Numbered from the stretch's first letter, positions 49,862 to 59,554 are shown. The stretch: DNA of 64,000 nt from Prauserella_A oleivorans (GCF_042685745.1 NZ_JBHUNT010000001.1:1612001-1676000), one strand, 5' to 3'. Notes: generated from the sequence alone by a model not told the origin. Program-made: numbers and translations.

Positions 49862-51573
49862 GCGAGCTGAACCGGGACCGATACGCCGAGCTCTTCGGCC
49901 CGACCGTCGGCGATCGCATCCGGCTCGCCGACACCGACCTCCTCATCGAGGTCACCGAGGACCGCAGCATGGGCGCGGGCTCCGGGGACGAGGTGCTGTT
50001 CGGCGGCGGCAAGGTGATCCGCGAGTCGATGGGCCAGGGGATGGCCACGCGAGCGGAGGGCGCGCCGGACCTGGTCATCACGGGCGTGGTGATCCTCGAC
50101 CACTGGGGCATCGTCAAGGCCGACGTCGGGGTGCGGGACGGACGCATCGTCGGTATCGGCAAGGCGGGCAACCCGGACACGATGGACGGTGTCGACCCGG
50201 CGCTCGTGATCGGCCCGTCCACCGAGGTGCTCGCGGGCAACGGCAGGATCCTCACCGCGGGCGGCATCGACTGCCACGTCCACTTCATCTGCCCGCAGCT
50301 CACCGAGACGGCACTCGCGTCCGGGCTGACCACGCTCATCGGAGGCGGCACCGGCCCGGCCGAGGGCAGCAAGGCCACCACGGTCACTCCGGGTGCGTGG
50401 AACCTGGGCCGGATGTTGCAGGCCATGGACGACCAGCCGGTGAACGTGCTGCTGCTGGGCAAGGGCAATACGGTGCGCACCGAGGCGCTGCACGAGCAGC
50501 TCGCCGCGGGCGCGGGCGGGTTCAAGCTGCACGAGGACTGGGGCACCACACCGGCCGCGATCGACGCGTGCCTGTCGGTGGCCGACGAATCCGGTGTGCA
50601 GGTGGCGATCCACACCGACACGCTCAACGAGGCGGGATTCGTCGAGTCGACCATCGACGCGATCGGTGGCCGGTCGATCAACGCCTACCACACCGAGGGT
50701 GCCGGTGGCGGACACGCGCCGGACATCATCACGGTGGCCGGGCTGCCCAACGTGCTGCCGTCGTCCACCAACCCGACGCGCCCGCACACGGTCAACACCG
50801 TCGACGAGCACCTCGACATGCTCATCGTGTGCCACCACCTCAACCCGTCGGTGCCGGAGGACCTGGCGTTCGCGGAGAGCCGCATCCGGCCGAGCACGAT
50901 CGCGGCCGAGGACGTGCTCCACGACCTCGGCGCGATCTCGATGATCGGATCCGACTCGCAGGCGATGGGCCGTATCGGTGAGGTCGTGATCCGGACGTGG
51001 CAGACGGCGCACGCCATGAAGCGCAGGCGTGGCGCGCTCCCGGGCGACGGCGCGGCCGACAACCTGCGCGCCCGCCGCTACGTCGCGAAGTACACGATCA
51101 ACCCGGCGATCGCGCACGGACTCGAGCGGGAGATCGGTTCGGTGGAGGTGGGCAAGCTCGCCGATCTGGTGCTGTGGGAGCCGAAGTTCTTCGGCGTCCG
51201 CCCGCATGTCGTGCTCAAGGGCGGGTTCATCGCCTGGGGCGCGATGGGTGACGCCAATGCATCCATCCCCACCCCGCAGCCGTATCTGGCACGGCCCATG
51301 TTCGGCGCGTCGCCCGCCGTGGCGGCCGAGAGCAGTGTCCATTTCGTCGCCGAGTCCGCCGACGCGGACCTGGCCGACCGGCTCCGGCTGCGGCGCAGGC
51401 TTGTCCCGCTGGCGAACACCCGCGGCCGCACGAAGGCCGACATGCTCCTCAACGACGCGACACCGCGCATCGACGTGGACCCGGACAGCTTCGCCGTGCG
51501 CGTCGACGGTGAGCTCATCGAGCCGGAGCCGGTGGCCGAACTGCCCATGGCACAACGGTATTTCCTGTTCTGA
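49858..51573 (+). CDS. ureC: Urease alpha (catalytic) subunit
   Basis: A 571-residue nickel amidohydrolase. Nickel ligands are visible in GGIDCHVHFICP, the carbamylated lysine in GFKLHEDWGTTP, then HTDTLNEAGFVE, HTEGAGGGHAPD and the Asp in MIGSDSQAMG. The mobile flap is VCHHLNP. The length is standard, with no sign of decay. Its ATG follows the 74-bp duplication and its stop overlaps the ureF ATG by one base (TGATG). Confidence 0.97.
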   Translation: MSELNRDRYAELFGPTVGDRIRLADTDLLIEVTEDRSMGAGSGDEVLFGGGKVIRESMGQGMATRAEGAPDLVITGVVILDHWGIVKADVGVRDGRIVGIGKAGNPDTMDGVDPALVIGPSTEVLAGNGRILTAGGIDCHVHFICPQLTETALASGLTTLIGGGTGPAEGSKATTVTPGAWNLGRMLQAMDDQPVNVLLLGKGNTVRTEALHEQLAAGAGGFKLHEDWGTTPAAIDACLSVADESGVQVAIHTDTLNEAGFVESTIDAIGGRSINAYHTEGAGGGHAPDIITVAGLPNVLPSSTNPTRPHTVNTVDEHLDMLIVCHHLNPSVPEDLAFAESRIRPSTIAAEDVLHDLGAISMIGSDSQAMGRIGEVVIRTWQTAHAMKRRRGALPGDGAADNLRARRYVAKYTINPAIAHGLEREIGSVEVGKLADLVLWEPKFFGVRPHVVLKGGFIAWGAMGDANASIPTPQPYLARPMFGASPAVAAESSVHFVAESADADLADRLRLRRRLVPLANTRGRTKADMLLNDATPRIDVDPDSFAVRVDGELIEPEPVAELPMAQRYFLF

Positions 51574-52259
51574 TGGACGCCGTGTCACTGATCCTGGCCG
51601 ACTCCCGGTTCCCGGGCGGTGGGCATGTCCACTCCGGTGGGCTGGAGGAGGCCGTGGCCCGCCGGCTCATCGGTGGCCTCGCCGACCTGCCGTCCTTCCT
51701 CATCGGACGGTTGCGCGTGGCGGGCGAGCTGGCCGCGGTGTTCGCCGCCGCGGCCGCGCACGCCGCGGCCCGGGGCGTCCACCGTGGACACTGGGGCCTG
51801 CTCGACGCCGAATTCGACGCGCGCACGCCGTCCGCCGCGCAGCGGGAGGCCTCCCGCGCGCAAGGCCGGGGCACGGCACGCGCGGCGAAGGTCGCGTGGC
51901 CGTCGCGGGTGCTCGACGACCTGCTTGCCATCACCCCGCGCCCGCACCACCCCGTGGTGCTCGGCGCGGTCACCGGCATCGCCGGCGGCCGGCCTGCCGA
52001 CGCTGCCGCCGCCGCGGCCTACCTCGCGGTCAGCGGGCCGGCGAGTGCGGCCGTGCGGCTGCTCGGTCTCGACCCGCTCGCGGTGAACGGAATCGTCGCG
52101 AGACTGTCCGGCGCGCTCGACGACGTCGCCGCGCGCGCCGCCACCGTCGCGGGCCTGGACCCGCACGACCTGCCCGCACCCGGTGCCCCGGCGCTCGACC
52201 TGCTCGCCGAGGCACACGTGCGGCATCACAAGGAAGAGGTGCGTCTCTTTGCCAGCTGA
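51573..52259 (+). CDS. ureF: Urease accessory protein UreF
   Basis: A 228-residue all-helical accessory protein. It opens with LILADSRFPGGGHVHSGGLE, the UreF signature, and ends with the conserved HVRHHKEEVRLF-type tail. It joins UreD and UreG on apo-urease and gates nickel insertion. ATG overlaps the ureC stop; its last 11 bases overlap the TTG of ureG. Confidence 0.9.
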   Translation: MDAVSLILADSRFPGGGHVHSGGLEEAVARRLIGGLADLPSFLIGRLRVAGELAAVFAAAAAHAAARGVHRGHWGLLDAEFDARTPSAAQREASRAQGRGTARAAKVAWPSRVLDDLLAITPRPHHPVVLGAVTGIAGGRPADAAAAAAYLAVSGPASAAVRLLGLDPLAVNGIVARLSGALDDVAARAATVAGLDPHDLPAPGAPALDLLAEAHVRHHKEEVRLFAS

Positions 52260-52983
52260 ACACCACGGACACGGCCATGACCACGGACACGGCCACGGAC
52301 ACGGCCACGTGCACCCGGTGAACTTCGATCCCACCGTGGCCGAGCCCGATCACTACGACCCCGAGCCGCAGCACGGCCGGGCCTACCGGATCGGCATCGG
52401 CGGTCCGGTCGGCAGCGGCAAGACCGCGCTGACCGCCGCGTTGTGCCGGGCGCTCGGCTCCGAGCTGAACCTCGCCGTGGTCACCAACGACATCTACACG
52501 ACCGAGGACGCCGACTTCCTGCGCAAGGCGGGCGTGCTCGACCCGGACCGCATCGAGGCCGTGCAGACCGGAGCGTGCCCGCACACGGCGATCCGGGACG
52601 ACATCACGGCCAACCTCGATGCCGTCGAGCAGCTCGAGGAGCGGTTCCCCGGGCTCGACCTCGTCATCATCGAAAGTGGCGGCGACAACCTGACCGCCGT
52701 GTTCAGCCGGGGCCTGGTGGACAGCCAGGTGTTCGTGGTGGACGTCGCGGGCGGCGACAAGGTGCCGCGCAAGGGCGGCCCCGGTGTCACCACGGCCGAC
52801 CTGCTGGTCATCAACAAGATCGACATCGCCCACCTCGTCGGTGCCGACATGGACGTGATGACCTCCGACGCCCACCGAATGCGCGGCGAGCTGCCGGTGA
52901 TCACGCAGTCGCTGGTCGAGACCCCGAACGCGCCCGCGGTCGCCGACTGGGTGCGTTCGCTGCTCCCGGCCAGAGCGGCTTGA
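52249..52983 (+). CDS. ureG: Urease accessory GTPase UreG with His-rich N-terminus
   Basis: A 244-residue SIMIBI GTPase that delivers nickel to urease. The P-loop is GGPVGSGKTA, the metal CPH motif is TGACPHTAIRDD, and the G4 motif is VINKID. The N-terminus carries HGHGHDHGHGHGHGHVH, a nickel-binding stretch. No ureE lies in the operon, so this segment may replace the UreE nickel chaperone. The start is TTG 52249, inside the end of ureF; no ATG or GTG fits. Confidence 0.93.
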   Translation: MPAEHHGHGHDHGHGHGHGHVHPVNFDPTVAEPDHYDPEPQHGRAYRIGIGGPVGSGKTALTAALCRALGSELNLAVVTNDIYTTEDADFLRKAGVLDPDRIEAVQTGACPHTAIRDDITANLDAVEQLEERFPGLDLVIIESGGDNLTAVFSRGLVDSQVFVVDVAGGDKVPRKGGPGVTTADLLVINKIDIAHLVGADMDVMTSDAHRMRGELPVITQSLVETPNAPAVADWVRSLLPARAA

Positions 52984-53717
52984 AGGCCCACGCCCGGCTG
53001 ACCGCCGAGCTCGACCCGGCCACCGGCCGCACGGTGCTGCGTGAGCTGCGGTCGATGGCGCCGTTGACGCTGTTCCCGAAACGCGGTGGCACGGCGGCGT
53101 TCGTGCATCTGGTGAACTCGGCCACCGCGCCGCTGGGCGGCGACGAGCTGACGATCACCGTGCGGGTCGGTCCCGGCGCGAGGCTGTGCGTCTCCGGCGT
53201 CGCGGCGACGCTCGCGCTGCCGGGCCAGCACGGCGAGCCCAGCGCGGCGGCCGTGCACGTGGAGATCGCCGAGGGCGGGTTGCTGGAGTATCTGCCCGAG
53301 CCGACGGTCGTCACCTCCCGCGCCCGGCACCACGCGAGCCTCACGGCCGTGCTCGAGCCGGGCGCCCGCCTGCGGACGCGCGAAATGCTCGTGCTCGGCC
53401 GCGACGGGGAGCGACCCGGGAGGCTGACCACGGCGACCCACGTCACGCGCGCCGGCGTGCCGCTGCTGCGGCAGGAGCTGACCGTGGGCGATCCCGTGCT
53501 GGACCCCAGTCCCGCGTATCTCGCCGGCCGCCGGGTGCTGGGTACCGAGGTGCTCGTCGGCGCCGAGGACGGCGCCGTGCAGCCCGCGTCGGGGCAGTGG
53601 TGGTCGCTGACGCCCCTCGCCGCGGGCGGCGCCCTCGCCACGGCGCTCGCTGCCGACGCGGTGACGGCCGCCTCCGATCTCGACGAGGCGCGGCGCCACT
53701 ATCCGGCGTGGTGCTGA
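52980..53717 (+). CDS. ureD: Urease accessory protein UreD/UreH
   Basis: A 245-residue accessory protein that scaffolds UreF and UreG on the enzyme and carries nickel through an internal tunnel. Family blocks are TLFPKRGGTAAFVHLVNS, LEYLPEPTVVTSRARH and the closing DEARRHYPAWC-like tail. The start is TTG 52980, overlapping the ureG stop as TTGA. It is the last gene of the operon. It is more diverged than the other subunits, as usual for UreD. Confidence 0.87.
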   Translation: MKAHARLTAELDPATGRTVLRELRSMAPLTLFPKRGGTAAFVHLVNSATAPLGGDELTITVRVGPGARLCVSGVAATLALPGQHGEPSAAAVHVEIAEGGLLEYLPEPTVVTSRARHHASLTAVLEPGARLRTREMLVLGRDGERPGRLTTATHVTRAGVPLLRQELTVGDPVLDPSPAYLAGRRVLGTEVLVGAEDGAVQPASGQWWSLTPLAAGGALATALAADAVTAASDLDEARRHYPAWC

Positions 53718-53828
53718 CGGTGGCACGATCCAGTGGCACCCGTCACGGAGGGAAAGGTTTCGCGTAGCCGTGCCAAGCCCTAACGTCGCGTGGAGGCGGG
53801 GTGAAGCCCCACAAGGGCGGAGGTTGGC

Positions 53829-54521
53829 ATGCCGGAACTTGGTGAGGTGGACAACGGGGTGGCGGCGAGCTCGGACGTGACGGTCCGGCTGCCCAACATG
53901 CGCGTCTCCTACGACGGCGAGGCCTTCGACGAGACGTCGCTCGCCCCGACGTGGACCGAGCAGCTGCAGCTGTGGCTCGACCAGGCCGTCGCCGCGGGCC
54001 TGCCGGAACCGAACGCGATGGTCCTCGCGACCGCCAACGCCGACGGCGTCCCGTCGTCGCGCACGGTCCTCTGCAAGGGCCTCGACGAGCGCGGCATCGT
54101 GTTCTACACCAATTACACCTCGGCCAAGAGCCACGACCTGACCGTGACGCGGTACGCCTCGGTGACGTTCCCCTGGTACCCGCTGCACCGGCAGGTCACC
54201 GTGCGCGGCGAGGTCGAGAAGGTGAGCGCGGCCGAGACAGCGGCCTACTGGGCCACCCGGCCGCGCGGCTCGCAGCTCGGCGCGTGGGCGTCGCCGCAGT
54301 CGCGCCCGGTGGCCGACCGGCGCGCGCTCGACAACGCACTGAAGGCCATCGAGCGCCGGTTCGCCGACGTCGAGGAGATCCCGGTGCCGCCGCACTGGGG
54401 TGGCTGGCGCGTGCGGCCGGAGACCGTCGAGTTCTGGCAGGGCAGGCAGGACCGCCTGCACGACCGGCTGCGCTACGTCTGCACCGAGGACGGCTGGCGG
54501 GTCGAGCGCGTCGCACCCTGA
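53829..54521 (+). CDS. pdxH: Pyridoxamine 5'-phosphate oxidase
   Basis: A 230-residue FMN enzyme that oxidises pyridoxamine or pyridoxine phosphate to PLP. Conserved parts are PNAMVLATANADGVPSSRTVLCKG, FYTNYTSAKSHDL and the C-terminal WGGWRVRPETVEFWQGRQDRLHDR region (here trimmed: ETVEFWQGRQDRLHDR). The gene stands alone. A GGGGTGAAGCCCC hairpin and GGAGG lie just upstream of ATG 53829. Confidence 0.94.
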   Translation: MPELGEVDNGVAASSDVTVRLPNMRVSYDGEAFDETSLAPTWTEQLQLWLDQAVAAGLPEPNAMVLATANADGVPSSRTVLCKGLDERGIVFYTNYTSAKSHDLTVTRYASVTFPWYPLHRQVTVRGEVEKVSAAETAAYWATRPRGSQLGAWASPQSRPVADRRALDNALKAIERRFADVEEIPVPPHWGGWRVRPETVEFWQGRQDRLHDRLRYVCTEDGWRVERVAP

Positions 54522-54596
54522 GCCGCTGCCGCACACCGGCGCGGTCCGGTCTCCGGCCGAGCGGCTCGATACCGCCTGTCCGCGTCGGCCCGGATC

Positions 54597-54616
54597 GTTA
54601 GCTGCCGTAAGCTAAC
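54597..54616 (+). promoter_or_regulatory. Inverted repeat and -10 box before MFS gene
   Basis: GTTAGCT (54597-54603) and AGCTAAC (54610-54616) are perfect 7-bp arms with a six-base spacer. TAAGCT (54608-54613) fits a -10 box ending eight bases before GTG 54622, so the message is probably leaderless. The 9-mer GTAAGCTAA here is also found before the marR gene (28911-28919). Confidence 0.5.
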
Positions 54617-54621
54617 CGTTC

Positions 54622-55908
54622 GTGGGTGATCGGGCAGGGTCGGCGCCACCCAAGGGCGTCCGGAGGGTGCTCGGCTCCATCGTCGTCGACGGCCGCCCGT
54701 TGCGGATCCCCGCGTTCCGCAGGCTCTGGGTCAGCTCGCTCGTCACGGCCGTCGGCAGCCAGCTCACCGCGGTCGCCGTGCCCAAGCAGGTCTACGACAT
54801 CACCGGATCGTCCGGCTACGTCGGGCTGACCGGTGCGTTCGGCCTCGTCCCGCTGCTCGTGTTCGGCATCTGGGGCGGCGCGATCGCCGACACCGTCGAC
54901 CGCCGCAAGCTGCTGTTCGTCACCAACATCGGCATCGCCGTGACGGCGGGGCTGCTGTGGGCGCAGGCTTTTCTCGACATCGGCTCGGTCTGGCTCGTGC
55001 TGGGGCTGCTCGCCGTCAACCAGGCGTTCTTCGCGGTCAACATGCCGACCCGGCAGGCCGTCGTCGCCCGGGTCGTCCCCGAGCGGCTGCTGCCCTCGGC
55101 GTCCGCGCTCACCGGCACCATGACCACGTTCGGTGCCGTGTTCGGCCCGCTGGCGGCCGGCGCGTTGCTGCCGGTGGTCGGGTTGGCCGCGCTGTACCTC
55201 GTCGACACGCTCGCCCTCGCGGTCGTGGTGTGGGCGGTGTGGCGCCTGCCGCCGCTGCCTCCGCTGTCCGGCCAGGTGCGCCGGGCGGGGCTGCGCGATG
55301 TCGTCGACGGCTTCCGGTACCTGGCGACGCAGAAGATCCTGCTCGCGTCGTTCGTGGTCGACATCATCGCGATGGTGGCGGGCATGCCGCGCGCGTTGTT
55401 CCCGGAGATGGCCGAGCGGACCTTCGGTGACCCGCCGGGCGGCGGCCTCGCGCTCGGCTGGCTGTACGCCGCCATCCCGGCGGGCGCGATGCTGCTCTCG
55501 CTCACCTCGGGCTGGGTGAGCCGTGTGAGCAGGCAGGGCGTCGCCGTGGTCGTGGCGATCGGCGTCTGGGGGCTCGCGGTGGCCGGGTTCGGGCTGTCGT
55601 CCTCGCTGTGGCTCGCCGTGGTGTGCCTCGCCGTCGCGGGCGCCGCCGACATGGTCAGCGCCATTTACCGGATGGCGATCCTGCAGACCGCCGCGACCGA
55701 CGAGATGCGCGGGCGCACGCAGGGCGTGTTCACCGTGGTCGTCGCGGGAGGCCCGCGGGTCGCCGACCTCACCCACGGCTGGGCGGCCGCCGGCGTGGGC
55801 ACGGCCGCCGCCGCCACGGGCGGTGGTGTGCTTGTGATCGTGCTCGTCGTGCTGGCGATGGTGCTGCTGCCCGCGTTCTGGCGATACCGTGCTCCCACCG
55901 CGGACTGA
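54622..55908 (+). CDS. MFS exporter (EntS-like)
   Basis: A 428-residue transporter with about twelve helices, of the enterobactin-exporter-like MFS_3 group (LWVSSLVTAVGSQLTAVAVP; loop ADTVDRRKLLF; NMPTRQAVVARVVP). Relatives export siderophores or drugs; the substrate is unknown. GTG 54622 is predicted leaderless. The inverted repeat in the promoter suggests control by a repressor not encoded next to it. Confidence 0.87.
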   Translation: MGDRAGSAPPKGVRRVLGSIVVDGRPLRIPAFRRLWVSSLVTAVGSQLTAVAVPKQVYDITGSSGYVGLTGAFGLVPLLVFGIWGGAIADTVDRRKLLFVTNIGIAVTAGLLWAQAFLDIGSVWLVLGLLAVNQAFFAVNMPTRQAVVARVVPERLLPSASALTGTMTTFGAVFGPLAAGALLPVVGLAALYLVDTLALAVVVWAVWRLPPLPPLSGQVRRAGLRDVVDGFRYLATQKILLASFVVDIIAMVAGMPRALFPEMAERTFGDPPGGGLALGWLYAAIPAGAMLLSLTSGWVSRVSRQGVAVVVAIGVWGLAVAGFGLSSSLWLAVVCLAVAGAADMVSAIYRMAILQTAATDEMRGRTQGVFTVVVAGGPRVADLTHGWAAAGVGTAAAATGGGVLVIVLVVLAMVLLPAFWRYRAPTAD

Positions 55909-55963
55909 GGTAGATCCGCCCCTCGTGCACGCCTGACCGGGCGCGTGCGGCACACTCCCCCGC

Positions 55964-57346
55964 ATGGCGGACGCGACAACGACACCGGATCAGACCCCGG
56001 GAGGCCAGCCCGCGCTCAAGCGGGTCATGGGCTCGAAGCTGCTGTTGTTCTTTGTCGTCGGTGACATCATCGGGACGGGCGTGTACGCGCTCACCGGCCA
56101 GGTCGCGGGCCGGGTCGGTGGCGCGCTGTGGCTGCCGTTCCTGCTGGCGTTCATCGTCGCCTTCATGACGGCGTTCAGCTATCTGGAGCTGGTCGGCAAG
56201 TACCCCAAGGCCGCGGGTGCCGCGCTGTACGCCAACCGCGCCTTCCGGATCCGGATACTCACGTTCCTGGTCGCCTTCGCGGTGATGTGCTCGGGCATCA
56301 CGTCGGCGTCGTCGGCGGCGGTCGCGTTCGGCGACACCTACCTCGCCGAGTTCATCACCGCGCCGATGCCGCTGGTCGCGATTCTGTTCATCGTCCTGCT
56401 CGGTGCCATCAACTTCCGCGGCGTGCGCGAGTCGGTGACCACCAACGTGGTGCTCACCTGCATCGAGATCGCCGGTCTGCTCATCATCATCGGCGTCGGT
56501 GTGTGGGCCGTGCTCAACGGCAACGGCGAACCCGAACGGCTCGTGGAGTTCAACACCGCCGACCAGACGTGGCTCGTGGCCATCACGTCGGCGACGTCGC
56601 TGGCGTTCTTCGCGATGGTGGGCTTCGAGGACTCGGTCAACATGGCCGAGGAGACCAAGGATCCGGCGCGCGTGTTCCCGAAGGCGATGCTGTGGGGCAT
56701 GGTCGTCGCCGCGACCATCTACATCCTGGTGTCGGTCACCTCGTCGCTGCTCGTGCCCGCGAACGAACTGGAGGCCGCCGAGAGCAGCGCGCTGCTCAAG
56801 GTGATCGACGTCGGCGCGCCGGGCATGCCGAGGGAGATCTTCTCCGCGATCGGCCTGTTCGCGGTCATCAACTCCGCCCTCATCAACATGCTCATGGCCA
56901 GCAGGCTTCTCTACGGCATGGCCGACGAGCGGATCATCCCGAAGGTGTTCGGCACGGTGCACCCGTTCCGCCGGAGCCCGTGGGTGGCGATCGTGTTCAC
57001 CAGCGCCCTGGCGATGGTCCTGGTCTCTACTGTGGACATCAGCGTGCTCGGCGGCACCACCGCGCTGCTGCTGCTCGTGGTGTTCGCGGTCGTCAACGTC
57101 GCGGTGCTGGTGCTGCGCAGGGAGACGGTGTCGCACCAGCACTTCCGCGCCCCGACGGTGATCCCGGTCCTCGCCGCGATCTTCTGTGTGTACCTGGCGA
57201 GCCCGCTGTCGGGACGCCCCGCACGCGACTACGTGGTCGCGCTGATCCTGCTCGGCGTGGGCCTGCTGCTGTGGGCGATCAACTGGCTCGCCATGCGGGC
57301 GACGCACCAGCAGCGCGAGGAGCCGTCGGACACCTCGGTGCAGTGA
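55964..57346 (+). CDS. APC family amino acid permease
   Basis: A 460-residue transporter with twelve predicted helices. The APC opening is present (SKLLLFFVVGDIIGTGVYALTG shortened: GDIIGTGVYAL), along with a KYPKAAGAALYANRAF loop and AMVGFEDSVNMAEETKDP, a substrate-site region. It should import an amino acid or polyamine; the substrate is not predicted. It stands 55 bases after the MFS gene and 27 bases before aldose epimerase. Confidence 0.88.
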   Translation: MADATTTPDQTPGGQPALKRVMGSKLLLFFVVGDIIGTGVYALTGQVAGRVGGALWLPFLLAFIVAFMTAFSYLELVGKYPKAAGAALYANRAFRIRILTFLVAFAVMCSGITSASSAAVAFGDTYLAEFITAPMPLVAILFIVLLGAINFRGVRESVTTNVVLTCIEIAGLLIIIGVGVWAVLNGNGEPERLVEFNTADQTWLVAITSATSLAFFAMVGFEDSVNMAEETKDPARVFPKAMLWGMVVAATIYILVSVTSSLLVPANELEAAESSALLKVIDVGAPGMPREIFSAIGLFAVINSALINMLMASRLLYGMADERIIPKVFGTVHPFRRSPWVAIVFTSALAMVLVSTVDISVLGGTTALLLLVVFAVVNVAVLVLRRETVSHQHFRAPTVIPVLAAIFCVYLASPLSGRPARDYVVALILLGVGLLLWAINWLAMRATHQQREEPSDTSVQ

Positions 57347-57373
57347 CCGGCCCGGCGCAGTAGGTTCTCCCGC

Positions 57374-58291
57374 ATGGGGAATCCGACCGGGGAACAGTTC
57401 GAGCTCCTGCGCGGCGACGCACGCGCGGTGGTCACCGAGATCGGCGCGGGCCTGCGGGCGTTCGAGGTCGGCGGGGTGCCCTACCTCGAGACGTTCGCGG
57501 CCGGCGCCGAGCCGCCCAAGGGGGCCGGGCAGGTGCTCGTCCCGTGGCCCAACCGCACCAAGGGCGCGCGATGGACGTTCGACGGAAAGCCGCAGGAGCT
57601 GGCGGTCACCGAGCCCGCACGCGGCAACGCCATCCACGGCCTGGTGCGACGCAAGGAGTGGCAGCTCCTCGAACACGCCGAGTCGTCGATCACGCTCGCC
57701 TGCGACATCGACGGCGAGCCGGGCTGGCCCGTGCCGCTGCGGACCGGCATCGTCTACGATCTCGCCCCGCGCGAGCTCACCGTCACGCACACCGTCAGCA
57801 ACGAGGGCGAGCAGGCGATCGGCGTCGGTGTCGGCACGCACCCGTACTTCCGCATCGGGGACGTGCCGACCGACGAGCTCACCCTCACGCTGCCCGCCAC
57901 CCGCGTGCGGCCCTACGACGAGAGCAGGCAGCTGCCGTTCGGCGAGGAACGCGACGTCGAGGGCACCGACTACGACCTGCGTGGCGGCCGGATCGTCGGC
58001 GGCCTCGACCTGGACACCGCGTTCACCGGTCTCGTGCCCGGTGAGGACGGCCGCCACCACGTCCTCCTGCAGCACGGCGAGACGACCCTCGACGTGTGGA
58101 CCGACCCGGACTTCCGCTGGGCGCAGGTGTTCACCCCGTCCGACCTCACCGGGCGCGGCCGCGCGATCGCGATCGAGCCGATGACGTGCCCCGCCGACGC
58201 GCTCAATTCGGGCACCGACCTCATCACGCTCGAACCGGGCGAGACATGGCGAGGTTCCTGGGGAATCCGCGTGCGCGGTTCGTTAGCGTGA
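57374..58291 (+). CDS. Aldose 1-epimerase family protein
   Basis: A 305-residue beta-sandwich enzyme of the galactose mutarotase family, which interconverts alpha and beta sugar anomers. Catalytic histidines are in GNAIHGLVRR and VGTHPYFRIG, and the C-terminal glutamate region is EPMTCPADALNSG. It is cytoplasmic. It is followed seven bases later by the amidohydrolase gene. Confidence 0.88.
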   Translation: MGNPTGEQFELLRGDARAVVTEIGAGLRAFEVGGVPYLETFAAGAEPPKGAGQVLVPWPNRTKGARWTFDGKPQELAVTEPARGNAIHGLVRRKEWQLLEHAESSITLACDIDGEPGWPVPLRTGIVYDLAPRELTVTHTVSNEGEQAIGVGVGTHPYFRIGDVPTDELTLTLPATRVRPYDESRQLPFGEERDVEGTDYDLRGGRIVGGLDLDTAFTGLVPGEDGRHHVLLQHGETTLDVWTDPDFRWAQVFTPSDLTGRGRAIAIEPMTCPADALNSGTDLITLEPGETWRGSWGIRVRGSLA

Positions 58292-58297
58292 CAAACC

Positions 58298-59509
58298 ATG
58301 GTTAGCGCAATCACCGGCGGCTACGTGGTCCCCGTCGACGGCGATCCGATCGACGGCGGCACGGTACTGATGGACGGCGGCACGATCGTCGCCGTGGGCC
58401 GGGACGCGGACGTCGACATCCCCGATGGAGCCGAGCTCATCGACGCGTCCGGCGCCTGGGTCCTGCCCGGCTTCATCGACGCACACGCCCACCTCGGCGT
58501 GCACGAGGAAGGCGAGGGCTGGTCCGGCAACGACACCAACGAGATGACCGACCCGAACGGGGCGCGCTTTCGCGCGATCGACGGCATCGACCCCTACGAG
58601 GTCGGCTTCGACGACGCGCTCTCCGGCGGCGTCACGAGCGTGGTCGTCAAACCCGGGTCCGGCAACCCGATCGGCGGCCAGACCGTCGGCGTCAAGACGT
58701 GGGGCCGGACCGTTGTCGACATGCTCTTCGCCGAGTCGGTGAGCGTCAAGAGCGCACTCGGCGAGAACCCCAAGCGGGTCTACGGCGAGAAGGACAAGAC
58801 GCCCGCCACCCGGCTCGGGGTCGCGGCGACGCTGCGCGAGGCGTTCACCGAGGCCCGCAACTACGCGGCGCGGCGCCAGCACGCCCGTGCGGAGGGCAAG
58901 CCGTTCGACGTGGATCTGACCCTGGAGACGCTCTGCAAGGTCCTCGACGGCGAGCTCTACTGGGACCAGCACACCCACCGCGCCGACGACATCGTCACGG
59001 CGGTGCGGCTGGCCGAGGAGTTCGGCTACAAGCTCGTGGTCAACCACGGCACCGAGGGTCACCTCATCGCCGACTTCCTCGCCGAGCGCGACATCCCGGT
59101 GATCCTGGGCCCGTTGTTCACGTCACGCTCGAAGGTCGAGCTGCGGCACCGGACGATGCGTGCGGCGGGCATCCTCGCCCGCGCCGGCGTGCGGCTCGCC
59201 ATCACCACCGACCACCCCGTGGTGCCGATCAACTTCCTCGTCTACCAGGCCGCCCTGGCGGTGAAGGACGGGCTCGATCCGGAGACGGCGCTGCGCGCGC
59301 TCACCGTCAACCCCGCGGCGATCCTGGGGCTCGACGACCGCGTGGGCGCGCTCAAGCCCGGTCTGGACGCCGACGTGGTCATCTGGTCCGGCGACCCGCT
59401 CGATGTCATGAACCGCGCGATGCGCGTGTTCGTCCGTGGCCGCGAGGTGTACCACTTCGACGAGGGTCGCGGCGAGGGTGTGGTCGCGGACCGGCGTTAC
59501 CGCGAGTGA
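58298..59509 (+). CDS. Amidohydrolase (imidazolonepropionase-like)
   Basis: A 403-residue metal-dependent amidohydrolase. The HxH motif is in FIDAHAHLGVHEEG. Further metal ligands lie in YWDQHTHRADD and VNHGTEGH, and the terminal Asp is in ITTDHPVVP. The composite domain at both ends (GGTVLMDGGTIVAVG; GALKPGLDADVVIWSGDP) is typical. The substrate is unknown; cyclic amides or dipeptides are possible. A bidirectional hairpin follows its stop. Confidence 0.88.
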   Translation: MVSAITGGYVVPVDGDPIDGGTVLMDGGTIVAVGRDADVDIPDGAELIDASGAWVLPGFIDAHAHLGVHEEGEGWSGNDTNEMTDPNGARFRAIDGIDPYEVGFDDALSGGVTSVVVKPGSGNPIGGQTVGVKTWGRTVVDMLFAESVSVKSALGENPKRVYGEKDKTPATRLGVAATLREAFTEARNYAARRQHARAEGKPFDVDLTLETLCKVLDGELYWDQHTHRADDIVTAVRLAEEFGYKLVVNHGTEGHLIADFLAERDIPVILGPLFTSRSKVELRHRTMRAAGILARAGVRLAITTDHPVVPINFLVYQAALAVKDGLDPETALRALTVNPAAILGLDDRVGALKPGLDADVVIWSGDPLDVMNRAMRVFVRGREVYHFDEGRGEGVVADRRYRE

Positions 59510-59514
59510 GCCGG

Positions 59515-59547
59515 CCGGGCGAGAGCGCACGCCGCGTTCTCGCCCGG
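59515..59547. terminator. Bidirectional terminator between amidohydrolase and acyl-CoA dehydrogenase
   Basis: CCGGGCGAGA and TCTCGCCCGG form a perfect 10-bp stem around a 13-base loop. It sits in the 45-base gap between two convergent genes. Confidence 0.75.
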
Positions 59548-59554
59548 TTCTCGC

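Noticed and set aside
52261..52320. Third copy of the 21-bp repeat family
   Set aside because: GGACACGGCCA words here are coding for the His/Gly stretch of UreG; the period is six bases and the match to the 21-mer is partial.
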